A stretch of 64,000 bases of DNA from Ephemerocybe angulata (taxonomy: Eukaryota > Basidiomycota > Agaricomycetes > Agaricales > Psathyrellaceae), in assembly GCA_013368325.1 (NCBI GenBank), contig JAACJK010000164.1:1054001-1118000 (forward strand), given 5' to 3'. A program made the translations under genes and the position numbers. Shown here piece by piece: positions 30,746-43,700 of the stretch (its first letter is position 1; every line of letters starts with the position of its first letter). The notes under the pieces were generated by a model, which made no database searches, had not been told where the DNA came from, and saw only the letters and a program-made list of their open reading frames with translations.

Positions 30746-33700
30746 CAGCCCTTCCCTTTCACCTTCGTCCCTCCCCAGACCGGTAACCAACATATCACAC
30801 CTCTCCAACGCCACTTCTACCATATCATGTTCAGTCCCATCAACTGCAATAGTGCAGCGCCCCTTGTTGTGCTCCAGCAGATAATCAACAACCTCCCAAA
30901 TGGGGTGATGTTCTCCAAGATTGTGAAGAGCACAACCATGTACCCAGGCGCACCCAAGTACATCATCGGCACCCTCTACACCAGTGAGCACACCAGTGGC
31001 ATTGTCCAAGCTTCAAATCAGACCTATACTTCAACCCATGCCTCCATCGTTGCCAAGCTTGCTGGCTGAAGCCAGAGAAACCAGGTGGGGCAGCTCTCAA
31101 CGCACTTTCAGCACCATCCTCTCTGTCGCTTTCCTCTTCTATATCATGTAATCTGTCTACTACCCCTCATGGAACATATTTAGAGACTTTGCAATTAAGA
31201 TGAGCTGCCCCAAATTCTGAGACAATACTTTCAAGAGACACACCTATACCCCAGCCAAGCTGGCAACTTACCCCGCATCAATAGATACAATATATTCTTG
31301 ATTGAGCATGAATATCCAGGCAATGTATTCCATAGATCCCATTAGCTCTTGTCAGGCGTGGCCTTCGAATGGATGTGAGAAGGTCAGAGTTGTAAATTCA
31401 AGATCAATGATTTTGCTTCTTATTCTGGGATATGGAAGCAGGAGATTGCAAGAGCAATGATGGGGAAAGGACAGGGCTGAGGGGTGTCCCTGCTCTAGGT
31501 GGGAGGACTGCCATGCCAAGTTCAAGTTGGACGGCAGACCATTGGGCTTCTCAATACAATTGCTCTTAGATCCCAACTTGTTTGAATGAGATTCTATGCG
31601 TTTGTCAGGTGGTGAGGGCAGAAAGAAGGCAAAGGTGTGCTTCTCGCACCCCACTGGCGACTGCAGGTGTGGCCATGTCCTAAAGTCTTGAGTTCCTAGG
31701 TGACCCAGGAGGTATTCAATTAGTAAAAAAGGTGTTCATATAAGTCACAAATGTTTTCTACTCAGCTCTGCTATGACTGCAGTTGTGTTTCCAGAGGGCG
31801 TGGGAATCAGATTCTGTTGCATATAAAATCACTGAGCACTTAGTTGCCTTTAACTCTTCTTTTCTTTCCACCACCACTTCCTCTCTCCTCACTGTCTTTG
31901 GCTACCACCCCCTATCAACAAAGCAAGGCAATCTCCACATAGAATCTCAGGTAAGTTATCAACTTCTTCTCTTTCGTTGGCTGCCACTCACCTCTGCCAT
32001 CCATCCAGCTAAACCGTTTGTTCAAACTTCAAAGCATGAACAAAGGGTGAAGCTAGGTACCAGATACTTGAGAGTCCAGTTCCAGGTGAGTTAATAACTT
32101 CCTGGCTTTCATTGGCTGGTGCTTACCCTCTTCTATCCATCTATCCATCCAGCTCAGCCACTCGTTCAAACTTCAAAGCACAGGGCAAAACACCTATAAA
32201 GAGTCAGTATATGCACTAAATCGACATGGAAAACATTATCTCTGCGTCCGGTCCTAGGTGAGTCAGTTTCCTTGCTTTTGTTGGCCTGTACTCACCTCTC
32301 TTTCATTCACCCATTAGCTCAGCTGCTCGTTCGAACTTTGAAGGATGGGGCAAAGCATATACCAAGAGTGAAGTGTCTTTGAAGGCAACTGCGGGGATTC
32401 TCCAGGGGTTTAGGTACATGCTTAGCAGTGGAATTGTTGTCACGGACTCATCTCCCTTCCCGACCTCTCTGACCCTTCCCTACCTGCACCGCCTATCCCT
32501 ACTGCATACTTTGCAAACAGGCTCACCGGGCATGCAACAACAGAGCTAACATACAAAGACCCTATTCTAGCTGCATTCATCATCGACCATACCCTCTGGC
32601 CGTCGCTCCAAGCTCCTCCCAAATCCATCAGTCCAATGCTGGAGCTGCAATCAGCATCAGCCTCCACCTCGCCCTTTGAGCCTCCGAATCTGTGGTTGCT
32701 ATGGCATGCCATCCTATCCCCACCAATTTGAGGTGCATGCACCATGATGCTGCCTCTCTCGATGGGGCAACTATACCAGCACTTATCCTCACCTTGGGCT
32801 AGTGCCTTGCATCAACTACACTGCACGCTGTGCACCCCACGTTGACCTCAACTGCAAGCCTGGCACTTAAATCCAAGATTTTGTATGGTCCCAAATTTAA
32901 ATCCCTCCTCAACTCTCTTCATCCCGATGCCACCTGTTTGCTTTCTGCCATCCCTGTGCTCCATCTTATTGCTCTTCATATGCCAACCCAAAAGTAAATA
33001 CAATCCCAACTCTCTACAAGTAAATACAATCCCAACTCTCTACTGCTCCTTTTGCTTTCCAATATCACTGTGTTGTTGCTCCAGTAATTTTACACTATCT
33101 TGTTGCTTTCTTGTTGTATATTTACGCTATCGTCTGTAATGTATGTTATTACTCCAATTACATGTTCAATTTATGGTTGTATTTTTTATCTTTTTGTGAG
33201 TTTGGGAAGAATCCTGGCAAACTGAACACTTCTTTCAAAGCAAGACTTCAGGTTACTTTCAGTTCCAGAAAGCCATATGTTTTATCTTTCGTATATACCA
33301 TATGAATATCTAGTGGTAATAAACTTACATTCATGTCTGCAATGTTCATCATTTTGATTATCTGAGCTATTTTGCCTAGCTTCCTTTAACTTAGAAATAT
33401 TGGTGCTAGTGAGTGACAGAGCTTCTGATTTGAGGACCATATCTGCACCAATATTGTAGAGCATCAAGTCATTGGTGGGCCCATATTTCAACTTTCCAAT
33501 GCCCAGGTGCAGAAGTCCAGGCAGATACTATTGAGGGCATTTATTGCTCTGCCTCTGCTTTGATATGACTTGTGAGGAAGAGTAAAACACATACATCTCT
33601 TTTAGTTTATTAATACATTTTTGCAGAAGTCTACAGCTGCTTCTACCAAAGCTTTTAACTGAATATCGCTGTATTCATAAAGTTTCTCAGAGCTCAAGAG

Positions 33701-33944
33701 TGTCTTCTGGGGACTTGCCCTCTCTTTGGTACTTTATCATGATCATTGCTTTTAGCAATGTTAGTAAAGTGGTAGTAGTTTGCACCTCAGTTACCCAGCT
33801 GTACTCCACACTCAATAAAGAGAATTTGACACAGCTAGCCCACAAAGTGTGGATGACTGAACCAAGGCTGACTGAACTGAATTCTGCCACCAGCTTTGCC
33901 AAGCTTGGTTTGGTTCAGCTATTTTCTTACCGGTAGGGCCGGAA
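30746..33944. other. Decayed region, no supportable intact gene
   Basis: Open pieces such as 30827-31069 (plus) and 31352-31654 (minus) have no recognisable domain. Most of it is probably old repeat DNA. A set of repeated exon-intron-like units at 31947-32400 is listed separately. Confidence 0.45.
31947..32400 (+). repeat. Three diverged repeats with splice-site-like edges
   Basis: Units begin at about 31947, 32084 and 32256. Each starts with a strong 5' splice site (CAG/GTAAGT, CAG/GTGAGT, TAG/GTGAGT). A pyrimidine-rich TTYTTTC-TTGGCTG stretch of 60-67 bp follows, ending CATCCAG or CCATTAG. After that comes a conserved segment CTCAGCCACTCGTTCAAACTT (with variants) with about 75-105 bp before the next GT. 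The conserved segments do not keep an open frame. Confidence 0.65.
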
Positions 33945-35744
33945 GGGCTGGCCTGTATGTGAAGTACTCCAAGTCCCCTCGTTTAAACTTCCATTGTTTA
34001 ATCGTAGCTGAGTTGGCTTTCTCATAGTCTGCTACCCGCTGATGTTTCTCAAGGTCGACTCATCTCATGACTTGCTCTACGTAAGTCTGGTGTTTTGCTA
34101 AGGCTCTCGCACATGACACAATAAGGTCCTCAGTAGATATCAAGCCAGTAGGTGGCTCAGTAAGCCACGTAGCTTCCTGAATATCTAAGGGGGTGACCGG
34201 CTCTGCTCCCGTTAAGAGAAAGAACGGGGAACACCTTAAGCACTTGCGTATGGTAATTTGATCCGCCCACATGATGTGATCGAAGAACCAATACCACTTG
34301 CTGACATCCCCACCAGTGGCCTTGTATAGACTCTGGCAGACGTTCCAATGGGGTCGTTCAATCCTCCCATTAGCTGGAGAGTTATACCCTGAGATGGTAA
34401 TTCCTCTGATGCCATATTTTTTCTCAATCCATTTAACGGCCGCTACTATAGGCGTACCGTTATTCATCACTATCCTTCTCAAGCACCCCCACCATAAATG
34501 ATGTCGGAGAACAACCACGCGCCAATCGCAGCCGCGCTTTCTTGCTTGAGGGGCTTCCCCTCCATCTATGAGGTGAGTGCACAACGACCATGTATAATGT
34601 AACCACAGCCATTGCTCTTGGGAGTCATATGGAGGGTGTCAATGTGGACAATTTGGAATATTGAAGGGGTCTCAGTAACGGTGGGTGGAATCTGTATCAG
34701 CATCTTTTGCCGTTGTTGACAAATGCCGCATGTTTTCACATACCACTCAACGTCGGCCGCAAGTTCAGGCCACCAGAATCTCTTGGCCACAAAAGACTTG
34801 GTTGCATACGAACCTCGGTGGCCATTCGCATCGTGCGAATGCTTCAGAATTCTCATTCTTTGCTCATGTTCCACATACAACCGGTGTTGCCCTTCCCCGT
34901 CCTCTCGTCTGAACAGACGCCCATCGTGGGAAATGAAGAACTTAGCCGCGAACCGTTCAAACGATGGCCAATCGTCTAACTCCACCATGCTCAGCCTCTG
35001 AGTTGGGTTCTTTATCCAACTCAGCACATGAGGCACCCATTTGTCAAGTCGTCTAGCTTGGCTAGAGCGCATATCCATAGGGTATTCTTTGGGTTGGTCG
35101 GGGGAAGGTCTTCTAGTAGATAGCTTTCGATAAATTGATTATGTTCAGCTTTCGCTAGCACGAGTAGCTCACTACAAGTGTCCTCATACTGACTCAATTC
35201 ATTATAACTCATGTTGCTCAGGGGGTGAGCAGGATCTATGATTTGTAGATACCCGCCCCGCGTATCGATTTCTCGCTTGAACTCTTCGAAGTCCAGCGGA
35301 TCCTCATTGGTCTCATGCAGTTTTGAGTAGGTGATAGGTAAGTCTTCATCTACATCCTCACATTCGGGGAACTCCTGTCTAGGAGGGTCCCCAACCTGTG
35401 CACGATGTCGGGACAGACCATCTGCTAGCGCGAATGACTTCCCGGCGACATGTACCAGCTCAAAGGAGAATTTTCGGACCTGCTCAATCTAACGATTGAT
35501 GGTCGTGTTTGGAGCTGCTCCGGGATTTTTCAACATCCCTTGGATGTACTTCGCATCCGCCTGAATAATCAATGGCCTCGCCATGATTAAACTATACTCA
35601 TTTTCTTTAAGTGCGCACATAAGACCATACAGCTCTTGCTTTGGTTGCGAGTAGTTCGCTTCTGTCTCATTTAATTTTAACAGAGTGGACCCGAAATAAA
35701 TATAATTCCATTTATTCAGGTCTTCTCTGTCTGCTTGGCTCAGG
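33945..35744 (-). pseudogene. Gypsy pol: RNase H end and integrase
   Basis: From the insertion edge at 35744 the frame reads the RNase H core (YFGSTLLKLNETEANYSQPK), then a linker, then the integrase HHCC zinc-binding motif (HSHDANGH ... CGICQQRQ). The catalytic core follows. The second catalytic acid, normally TDNG, reads MNNGTPIV, so Asp is replaced by Asn. The region ISGYNSPANGRIERPHW, with the catalytic Glu, remains. Stops include a TAA-type break before IEQVRKF and a TGA before VDLEKHQR. Inactive. Confidence 0.85.
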
Positions 35745-36827
35745 GAGGACTTCGCACTCCCCCATAATTCCCACAGGACTCCAGCTAGACTTCCGCTGGA
35801 AGTCCAGTGGACTTGCTGGACTTCCGGTGGACTTCCTGGACTTTTGCTGGACTTTTTGTCTGGTAAAGGGGTAAAAGTGCCCTGAACCGGAGTCCAGCAG
35901 AGTTCAGCAGAGTCTAGCAGAGTCCAGTAAGGTCTAGTTGGACTCCAGTACCTGCCAAATTAGAGTCCGGTACAGTCCAACTGGAGTCCTGCCGGTCCAG
36001 TGGACTGTCTAGCTAGACTCCGGGAGCAAGTGGAACATGCTAGTTACATCAGTTATAACTAAGGTACAATTGTAAAAGCCTATCATTATTCTTTTGTAAT
36101 TAAGCCTAATAGTGACAGGTGATGCCATCATTATTGTCAAGTATTGGAAACCCATCATATTACTTGCTGATGCTATCATTCACATTGTCAGAAGACTTAG
36201 ATTGAATCATGTAAGCTCAATTATATGGGCAGTTGTCAATTTACAGTCGATGTTCAGAAAGTATTTTGCATTTTCCCAGGCCATTATTGGAGATTTTTGG
36301 AAACTTCTGATTGACATAAGCATCAAAAAGTGATGGCTATGTTTATACAAAATAAAAATAAAAGTCCAGCAAGAGTCCAGCAGGAAGTCCAGCAGGAAGT
36401 CCAGCAAGACGTCCAGCAGGAATCAAGCAGAAATCTGTTTTCAAGTATAGCAAGACACTTAAAGTAGATATGAATTGTTAAAAGTGTCTACTAGAAGTCT
36501 AACAGAGATCAGATATATATGGAAGTCATCACAATATGTATTAAATCACCAAAATAGCATAAGAGTCTAGCTAGACTCCAACTGGACTTGAACTGGATTT
36601 TCAAGTCTCAACTGGACTCAACCAGACTCAATTAGGCTTTGTCGGACGAGCTGAACTTCTATTGGACTTTTATTGGACTCCTGTTGGACTTCTGGTGGAC
36701 TTCCAATGGACTTCCAATAGAAATGCACCTTTTATAGTAAGTCCGGCAGAAGTCCATTGGAAGTCCACCAGAAGTCCAACAGACAAGCCAGAGTCCTACA
36801 GGACTCCTGGGAGAGTGTGAAGTACAG
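35745..36827 (+). mobile_element. 1083-bp TIR element D nested in gypsy pol
   Basis: Begins GAGGACTTCGCACTCCCCC and ends GGGAGAGTGTGAAGTACAG. It is flanked by a perfect 8-bp duplication, GGCTCAGG, at 35737-35744 and 36828-36835. Removing the element and one duplicate restores the gypsy frame ...IGWYLS/QAD..., which shows both the insertion and its exact edges. No ORF. The interior carries arrays of AGTCCA-type motifs. The 8-bp duplication suits hAT or KDZ (Zisupton-like) transposases. Confidence 0.92.
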
Positions 36828-38521
36828 GGCTCAGGTACCAACCGATGGCGATATACAACGTATCTACTGATAGCTTTAATGGTAAGTGGTCTTGTACGTT
36901 GAGAGGCTTGAGGAGCGGGGCTTCTACGATTGCCTGCTTCAAGTCCTCCATAGCGCGACCTTGATCGGGACTCCACTCGAAAGGTATGTTCTTTCGCATG
37001 AGTTTTTGTATGGGCTCAGCACGAGAGGCATAGTCCTTCACGAATATCCGGAAGGTACCTGTTGTGCCTAGGAAAGTTCTCACCTCAGACAGGTCTTTAC
37101 ACGCGCCCCATCTGGTGATCACATTAACCCTGTCCGGCGTCAGTTTCCTACCTTCGTAGGACACCTGGTGGCCTACGACTGTAAACTCCGACCGACACAG
37201 GTTAGTCTTCTTTCCCGAGAAAGTGCCACCACAGTATTTTATTCTCTCAGTGATGCGGTGCACGTCGTTGACGTGCTCCCACATAAACCGTCTTATTCCC
37301 GGGTTCTCAGGAATTTTCTCATCAGTCCCATCGGGTAAGATATACTGTGAAGTGGGACCTTTTATGTGCACATCATCAATAAAGGGCTCAGTGTATTTAG
37401 GGATCTCAGGTTGTAAAATAGTAGCTACATCGTCATGGAAAGGGACCAAATTTGTCCATCCCATGGGTAGTGTTAGTAATCTCATGGCCCCGAAGGGCGT
37501 TTGGAATGTGGTGAGGTCTCGTGAATTTTCATCAAGCAAGCACTCATCGTACCCTACGTACAGGTCCATTGTGGTACCGCACGCAAGGCCCGCGAATCTC
37601 GATGCCAATTCCTCGACATTGGGAGGTAGACCTGAGTGAGTGATTATCACAGCGTTGAGAGGTTCTAAGCTGTGGACTATCCTCAGGTTTTTACCATCCT
37701 TTTTCAACACCCAGAACCAACGACTTCGGTACAATGAGTTTGATGGTTCCCAAACTCCTGGCTGGATTTTACTTCTCATCATGTCACATAGCGCGTCAAA
37801 TAAATACGGCGCAATCAGACCCTGGCGCTCAACCCACGGTGTGTGCAGGACTGTGGCAATTTTTACCTGGTTTGAAATATTCCGGTTTAAATCGTCCACG
37901 CTCACTCTCATCCCAGGTGAAAGCCTGTTCTTGTATGCTCATAAAATGGTGCATTAATTTTCTTTCCTCAGGTAGCCAGAACCCAGGATGAGTGTTGTCA
38001 AACCACTCCTGGCATTCCTTCATGTACTGTCCCATCGGCTCGTAGTCAGGCGGGTGAGTCGGTAATAGTTGTAAGTTCTCAAGTGGGTCTCCGATCATTT
38101 CTCTCACAATCCGGAATTCCTCAGGGCTAGTAGTGTAAACCAGGCAAACCTTCTTGTCGACTGGCTTATACTTTTTACCAGAGCTCACACCTTTAACCTT
38201 TGTCTTGGTAGACGGGTTCGAGGGTTTCTCAATTTTCTCCCGTGAGTTCTCTTCATTTCCTTGCATGTACTGCTGGAAGGTCTCACGGGCATACTGGGGG
38301 ATTGTCTCATCTTTGAGAGCTTGGGCTAGAAATAGCTCTTGTAGTTCTCTATTCGAGAACTCACGATTTTCGCTCAAAGCCGCTGTGGCTACGATACTCG
38401 GTAAGCCCATTTCCGAGAACTCAATAATGCATGCTATATCTCCCTGAGCTGTACTCAGATCCTCGATGTCTGAAAAGACAATGCCAACTTTGCCCGGTAC
38501 TGCTCTGGAATCTCCCCTCAA
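36828..38521 (-). pseudogene. Gypsy pol: pre-RT region and reverse transcriptase
   Basis: The first frame (38521-37829) encodes the region before the RT, ending in WDESERGRFKPEYF. After a frameshift near 37860 the next frame (37911 down) carries the reverse transcriptase: FWVLKKDGKNLRIVHSLEP, MDLYVGYDECLL, TFQTPFGAMRLLTLPMGWTN, and the catalytic FIDD at about 37375. It continues into the connection domain and the first strand of RNase H (LKLSVDTLYIAIGWYLS), where element D interrupts it. Confidence 0.88.
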
Positions 38522-40205
38522 GGGTAGGTAGGTATGGTTACCTGACCCTTGTTATTTGGGTCTACCAAGGTGAGCGTATGCGTACCATCGGGTTTACTTG
38601 CTGAGAGTGCACTCATAGCCGTGAGGAAAGGTCTCCCCAACAACAACTTGTAGGCTGCAGTTTTCACGATGTGTAATTGCACATATGTGACTACGTTGTT
38701 GCCGCAGTGGATGGGAACATTATGGGCAAGGCCCAGTGTGGTAGAAGTCGTTTTATTGGATGATTGAAGCCTGATTTTGAACGCAGGATCCCAGGAAATA
38801 CCTAGCGCAACGGCTGTCGCTTCACTCGTGGAGCAAACCTGTGATCCTTCGTCAATAATCGTTTCCTCTTCTCGACAATGATTCACCACAGGGAAAAAGG
38901 TGCGGATTTTCTCTGATGACGCAGCTGCCACTAATCCTCTCACTCTCGCACCCGAATTCTCAATCAAAAAGGTCTCAATGGGATCTGGACATACTAACGC
39001 ACCACTAGGTACGTCTTCCAATCCTGTGGAGAAATAATGCTGCGGTATCACTAAGTCCTGCAGATAGACCTCCACATCCTCAGGAGTTTCTGACGAGATG
39101 TCTCCTCATCCTTCCTCTAGTAGGTTGACGAGGTCCTGATCTAAGGTACGCTCATCAGATCCTAACGTGCAGTTCGTCTCACTCAACTCCTCAATCATAC
39201 TCTCAACTAATGGAATGGTACCGTCTGCCTTCTGTGTCAACTTATTCTTTCTCAGAAGCTCAGTGGCTAGAGCTCGTGCTCTTGGGGACATGCGTACCAA
39301 GATGAACTTGATGGGGTGCATACTATTAAACACTTCTGACAGTATTCGCAGTACATTCTCACGATACTCTGGGGTAATCCGAGGTTTGGGTCCACGCGCA
39401 GGTGCGCTCGATTTTAAGGTAGGCTGACGACTTCCTCCTATAGGTTGTACCTGTTGTGGGGGTACTAACACGTACGGGACAGGTCGGGGTTTTTCTGTTT
39501 TTCTCTCCTCCTCCAGTACGTTCTCCGTCTCTTCACCCACCCGCCCTTCCTTCTCTCGTTTTTGTGAGTTTGGTGGCCCTCTCGTTTTTGTGAGTTTGGT
39601 GGCCCTCTCTTTAGAGGGCTCACCGAAAACCCTCGTTCGCAGGTGCTTGACTCCGATTTGGTGCTGTTCCAGCACGTCCAGACATTTCGTCAAGACCTGG
39701 AACATGTCTTGCACTTCGGATGCAGGGACCGTGGTTCCGTTATCGGGAGGCGGAGCAGGTGCATACGAATGAAAAGGGTACGAAGGCTGAGGGGGCAGTG
39801 AAGGCAAAGTAGGTACATTTTTCAGAGATGAAATGATGTGGTTGGCCATGCCTTGCATGGCCCCCTGGGTCTCACTTCGTAGTCGGTCGACTGTCTGTTG
39901 TAATACAGAAGTCGAGACTACATCAGGCTCAGACTGAAAGAATATCATAGTATTTTCTTCTGCTGATCCCCAATCCTCCGCTGTTAATAAGTTGACCATT
40001 GCAGGTGGGTTGTACGTGCCTGCCTTTATTGCATCAGTGCGCTGCTTCATGCTCAGGCCGTCAGGGCTATCCCACTATCCTTGGATAACTGATGATTTCT
40101 CACATAGATATTATATCCCTGTTGTGTTACTCGCCCACTAGCCTTATCTGCATCCAACGTGGGGCACGCCATAAGCATGTGCCCTTCAGTATGGCAATAG
40201 TAGCA
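38518..40205 (-). pseudogene. Gypsy gag end (zinc knuckle) and protease
   Basis: A CCHC knuckle with exact CX2CX4HX4C spacing (CYYCHTEGHMLMAC) lies at 40164-40205. After a frameshift near 40070 the frame continues MKQRTDAIKAGTYNPPAM. A 314-codon spacer follows, ending at a stop at 39106. The next frame (39075-38518) holds an aspartic-protease-like segment: EETIIDEGSQV, with DEG in place of the usual DSG or DTG, and LLLGRPFL. The one-letter loss of the canonical triad and the breaks suggest inactivity. Confidence 0.8.
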
Positions 40206-40260
40206 GATTCAGGGCGGGGTGTTGAAGGGGTTCATCTGGGGACGGGTGTACATCCCTTGC

Positions 40261-40780
40261 CATGGTCGCTGAGTACGTTCAACGATGTGAGCGTTCCCCA
40301 CTGCTAACCCTCCTCATCTACTTCGGCCCCAGCACCGCGTCTGCCTGCATCCAACGACGCATCTTCCTCCAATGCTCTTCACCGCCGCCTTCGGAAGCTA
40401 GACCTGCCCACCACCCATCGGCCACCCCTCACCGTCACCGCCCATCTTCGCTCGCGTCCAACGACGCGAACCTTTCGTCACCGCCGCCCACCCCAACTAC
40501 TGACCACCACTACCTTCGCTCCCATCCAATGACGCGAGCCTTTGTTCCTCCCTCCAGCTACTGCCCCACCGCCAACCCTCGCGTCCAACAACGCGAGTGC
40601 CACTTCTCACCACCAAGCCTCCTGCACTGCCCATGTCATTGAGTCGATAAGCCCGGTGAGCCCTCGTTGTCAACAGTCCCCGTTCATGACTGACATGCCG
40701 TCTAAGCCTCGGATACATCACCGCCCCAAGTGCCCTCTGAATTCTCCCACAGCTTTTTAGATTAGCTTTGTATTCGCCTA
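40261..40780. repeat. GC-rich stretch with CGCGTC/GACGCG hairpins
   Basis: A motif like GCGTCCAACGACGCGA recurs about every 50-60 bp (near 40350, 40452, 40515, 40579). Two copies fold well: TCGCGTC-caac-GACGCGA at 40452-40469 and CTCGCGT-ccaaca-ACGCGAG at 40578-40597. The same arms appear at 4110-4131. An open frame covers part of it (40262-40642, Pro/Ser/His-rich), but it looks like repeat read-through. Confidence 0.55.
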
Positions 40781-40781
40781 C

Positions 40782-43700
40782 CTACACAATGGGATAATCG
40801 TATTCTACTAAAGTTTCATCGTCCTCTTTGACCTCAGGTAGCCGGGTAGCCTTGAACAGATCCGAGTTCTTCACGAGCTTCTGCTTGGTCCATGCACCTA
40901 AGCACATGAGAGCTCGTGTTGATTGACCAGACATCCGATTGCAAATGTGAGAGAGAATCAGTCTCCCTTTGCTAAACACACATTCGACGGCAACTGATGT
41001 AGCTATGCAGGTTTTGTATCAGTATGTTTCAATGTTCAGGAACTACTAGGCTTACCAGGGATAGTCAAGTAATCATGAGCCATATGCCAAAGGCGCGGAT
41101 ACTCTCCACAATGGTCGTGCCACCATGCCAACGGATCTTCAACCCCCTTTTCTGTGCCCTTGGATAGATAGCGGTCAAGTTCCGACAGCATGTCTTGTTG
41201 TCAGAGCTTGAACTTTTGCTGGGGTCAGATGGGCAGGGGTGATCGGAATCTTCATCCATGTCGGAAAGGGACGAAGCGCGCGGCTTCTAGAGATGAATGA
41301 GAGGTTGTTAATTTGCCATGGCTAATCCACCTGCTACTCACCTTGTGGGTCAGCTTACGGATCTTTGCTGCTGCCTTCTGAGATTTAAAATATGAATATG
41401 TTCGTTTGAACTCCTCCCGAACGATATTTTCAGCTGTATCGATCCAATCTTAGTCCCACCCCGCCTTCTTAAAGTATCGGAGTTTGTGCGAGGGATGGAG
41501 AACTTAAGAATGGAACTTGTTAGTAGATAGAAATGTTTTAAATCAGATTCTACTACTTACCTATTGCGATCCGATAGACTTCTGATTCATCGGTCAGAGA
41601 ATAGTACTTGTTGAGAAGGTCGACACCAAGAGAAAGTGCACTCCGAATAGGCTGTGATAATTCTTTGTTACCGATAGATGCCTTGAGGTTCCGATGCATT
41701 TCGTCCATTGCAGGAATAACATCAGCCAAGCTCACGGTGTCGCTAGAGAACTCTAGCGTGACTGTTTTGAAGATCTGTATAACAATATTATCAGAACAAG
41801 AGCCATGTCATATGCTGGGTAGAAGTTGCTTACCTTCAGGGTGTCGCGAAGTTCCTTTACTATCTCCCACTCCTCCTCACTTATTTCATACTTGCGAAGG
41901 TCGAGCTCACGCAGTTCAGTGATGCGGTCAATGGCCTTCCGGTAAATCCATGCAAATGAAACCATATCATACGTCGAGTTCCAGCGGGTTGCAACATCAC
42001 GAGGCATCATGCGGATGGTAAGCTTCTTCCGCTTGTTGGGCTCCAGGTCTGCTAGCTCTTTGATGATCGAGTACCACTTTGGAAGAATAATCGTTGGAGA
42101 ATTCTTAATCGCATATGCGAGTTTTTGTAGCTAAAAGGAGTCAGCATTGGGTCCTGAGAAGGGAGCATGATAACCGTGGGATTACCTTTGTGAGCACCAA
42201 TCGAACAGGTCCAATCTGCGACCTCACATCATTCTTCCCTTCCAACGCCTTCAGAATCACCTCGACCTCTTCCTCTCCCAACTCCACGTCCTCACCATCA
42301 TCCTCATCCATCTCTTTTTCCTCTCTCTCTATGTTGTCAGCAAGCCCACCCAGATTGTCATCGTCGAGCGCATTATCGCTGTCATCACCACCAACCCCAT
42401 CGCTGAGACCTTCAGTAAGGTCAGCACCGTCCTTCTTGGTGTTCGCTTTGGTAGGCTTCTTTTTCTTCGGCGTCCTAGAATCAAACTGACAAAGAATAAC
42501 CTTGACTACCAGGTTCACGATGTGTGCAAGGCATCGAACACGGTTTGCAGGACCGGGGTAGCCCAAGATAAGTTTTGCAAGCTCATCGATCATCGTATCA
42601 TTAGAGCTCGCATTATCGCATGTAACGGATAAGATCTAAGCTGTCCAGTGAGTCAGGATGAACACTTGAAGGTCCAGTCTACTAACCTTGTGCTCAATTC
42701 CAAAGCTTCGAAGAATCTCTGCGAATGCTGCTGCAAGATTGACCCCGGAATGCGAGATGGCGAGCTCGACGATGTCCAACAACATGCACACAGGCTGCCC
42801 ATCCTTCTCCATATGGACAGTAACAGCAATGAAGGGGCGATGGTTTGGCGAAGTCCAGGCATCGGTGGCGAAGTTTAGCTGACTGTCGTAATTCTGCCAG
42901 CACATAAACGGTGAGTCGCACGTATTCTGAAACGGCTTGGTTACTCACTCTTAACAGCTTGCCGATGCGTTCACGAACATTCTTGAACACAACATGGACA
43001 TCTTTTGCAACCGTCTGAGGGGAGGGAATCTTCATATGGGGCCGGCCAGTCTTTGCGATAAGAAGGAAGCCGGTGTCGCCAACAATGCTAGTGGGCCGCA
43101 TGCTCTCTGCCACCCATCGAACGCACTCAACCCTGGTTTATAGTAGGTCAGCACCTTTTCTAGAAGCAAAATTCGACTAACGCACCTTGTCTCCTGCTCC
43201 GTTAGCGGCTTCGTCGAGAATGTGATCTTCCCTTTCCCGGTTCGCTCAAAGACAGCAGTTATGGACCCATCCTTCAAAACCTTCGCAGCAGCCAACCCTG
43301 CTCTCGCACTTTCCAAATCAGTCTTGCCAGCGTGCTCGACAGTCTCTTCTCCCCAGCATTTACGTGCGTGTTTGAATAGATTCCCAGTTGAGTTGTCGAC
43401 CTTGCTGTCCTTGCCCTTGGACTGATCCTTTGCATCCAGGTACCGACGTACGATCTGGCACTCCATCCTGTCGCCTTGGCCTTTACATTGAGGAGCCCCA
43501 CATACAAATTCAAGGCATCGGCGGCCCTTATGGGTGTTGATCACTGGGCGTGGTTGAAAGAAGGCGTAGACAGATGAAGTCCAGGTGGATATGAGGCGAT
43601 CTATCTCAAAGGTATGATCCAGTAGGCTAAGATATACTGACCAAGTAGTGCTTCATCATCTTCCTCAGGCTCCTCCGGTATCTCTGTCTCATCTCGCAAG

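Larger units (their letters stand above)
33945..40260 (-). mobile_element. Degenerate Ty3/gypsy retrotransposon
   Basis: Read on the minus strand, the order is zinc knuckle, spacer, protease, reverse transcriptase, RNase H, integrase, the Ty3/gypsy order. Frameshifts, stops and one nested insertion (35745-36827) break it. The 3' side stops near 33945, where the bases TGTATGTGAAGTAC resemble the end of a TIR element, so the end may have been cut by another insertion. I found no LTR pair in the window. It could be either an internal deletion product or a copy whose LTRs have decayed. Confidence 0.88.
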
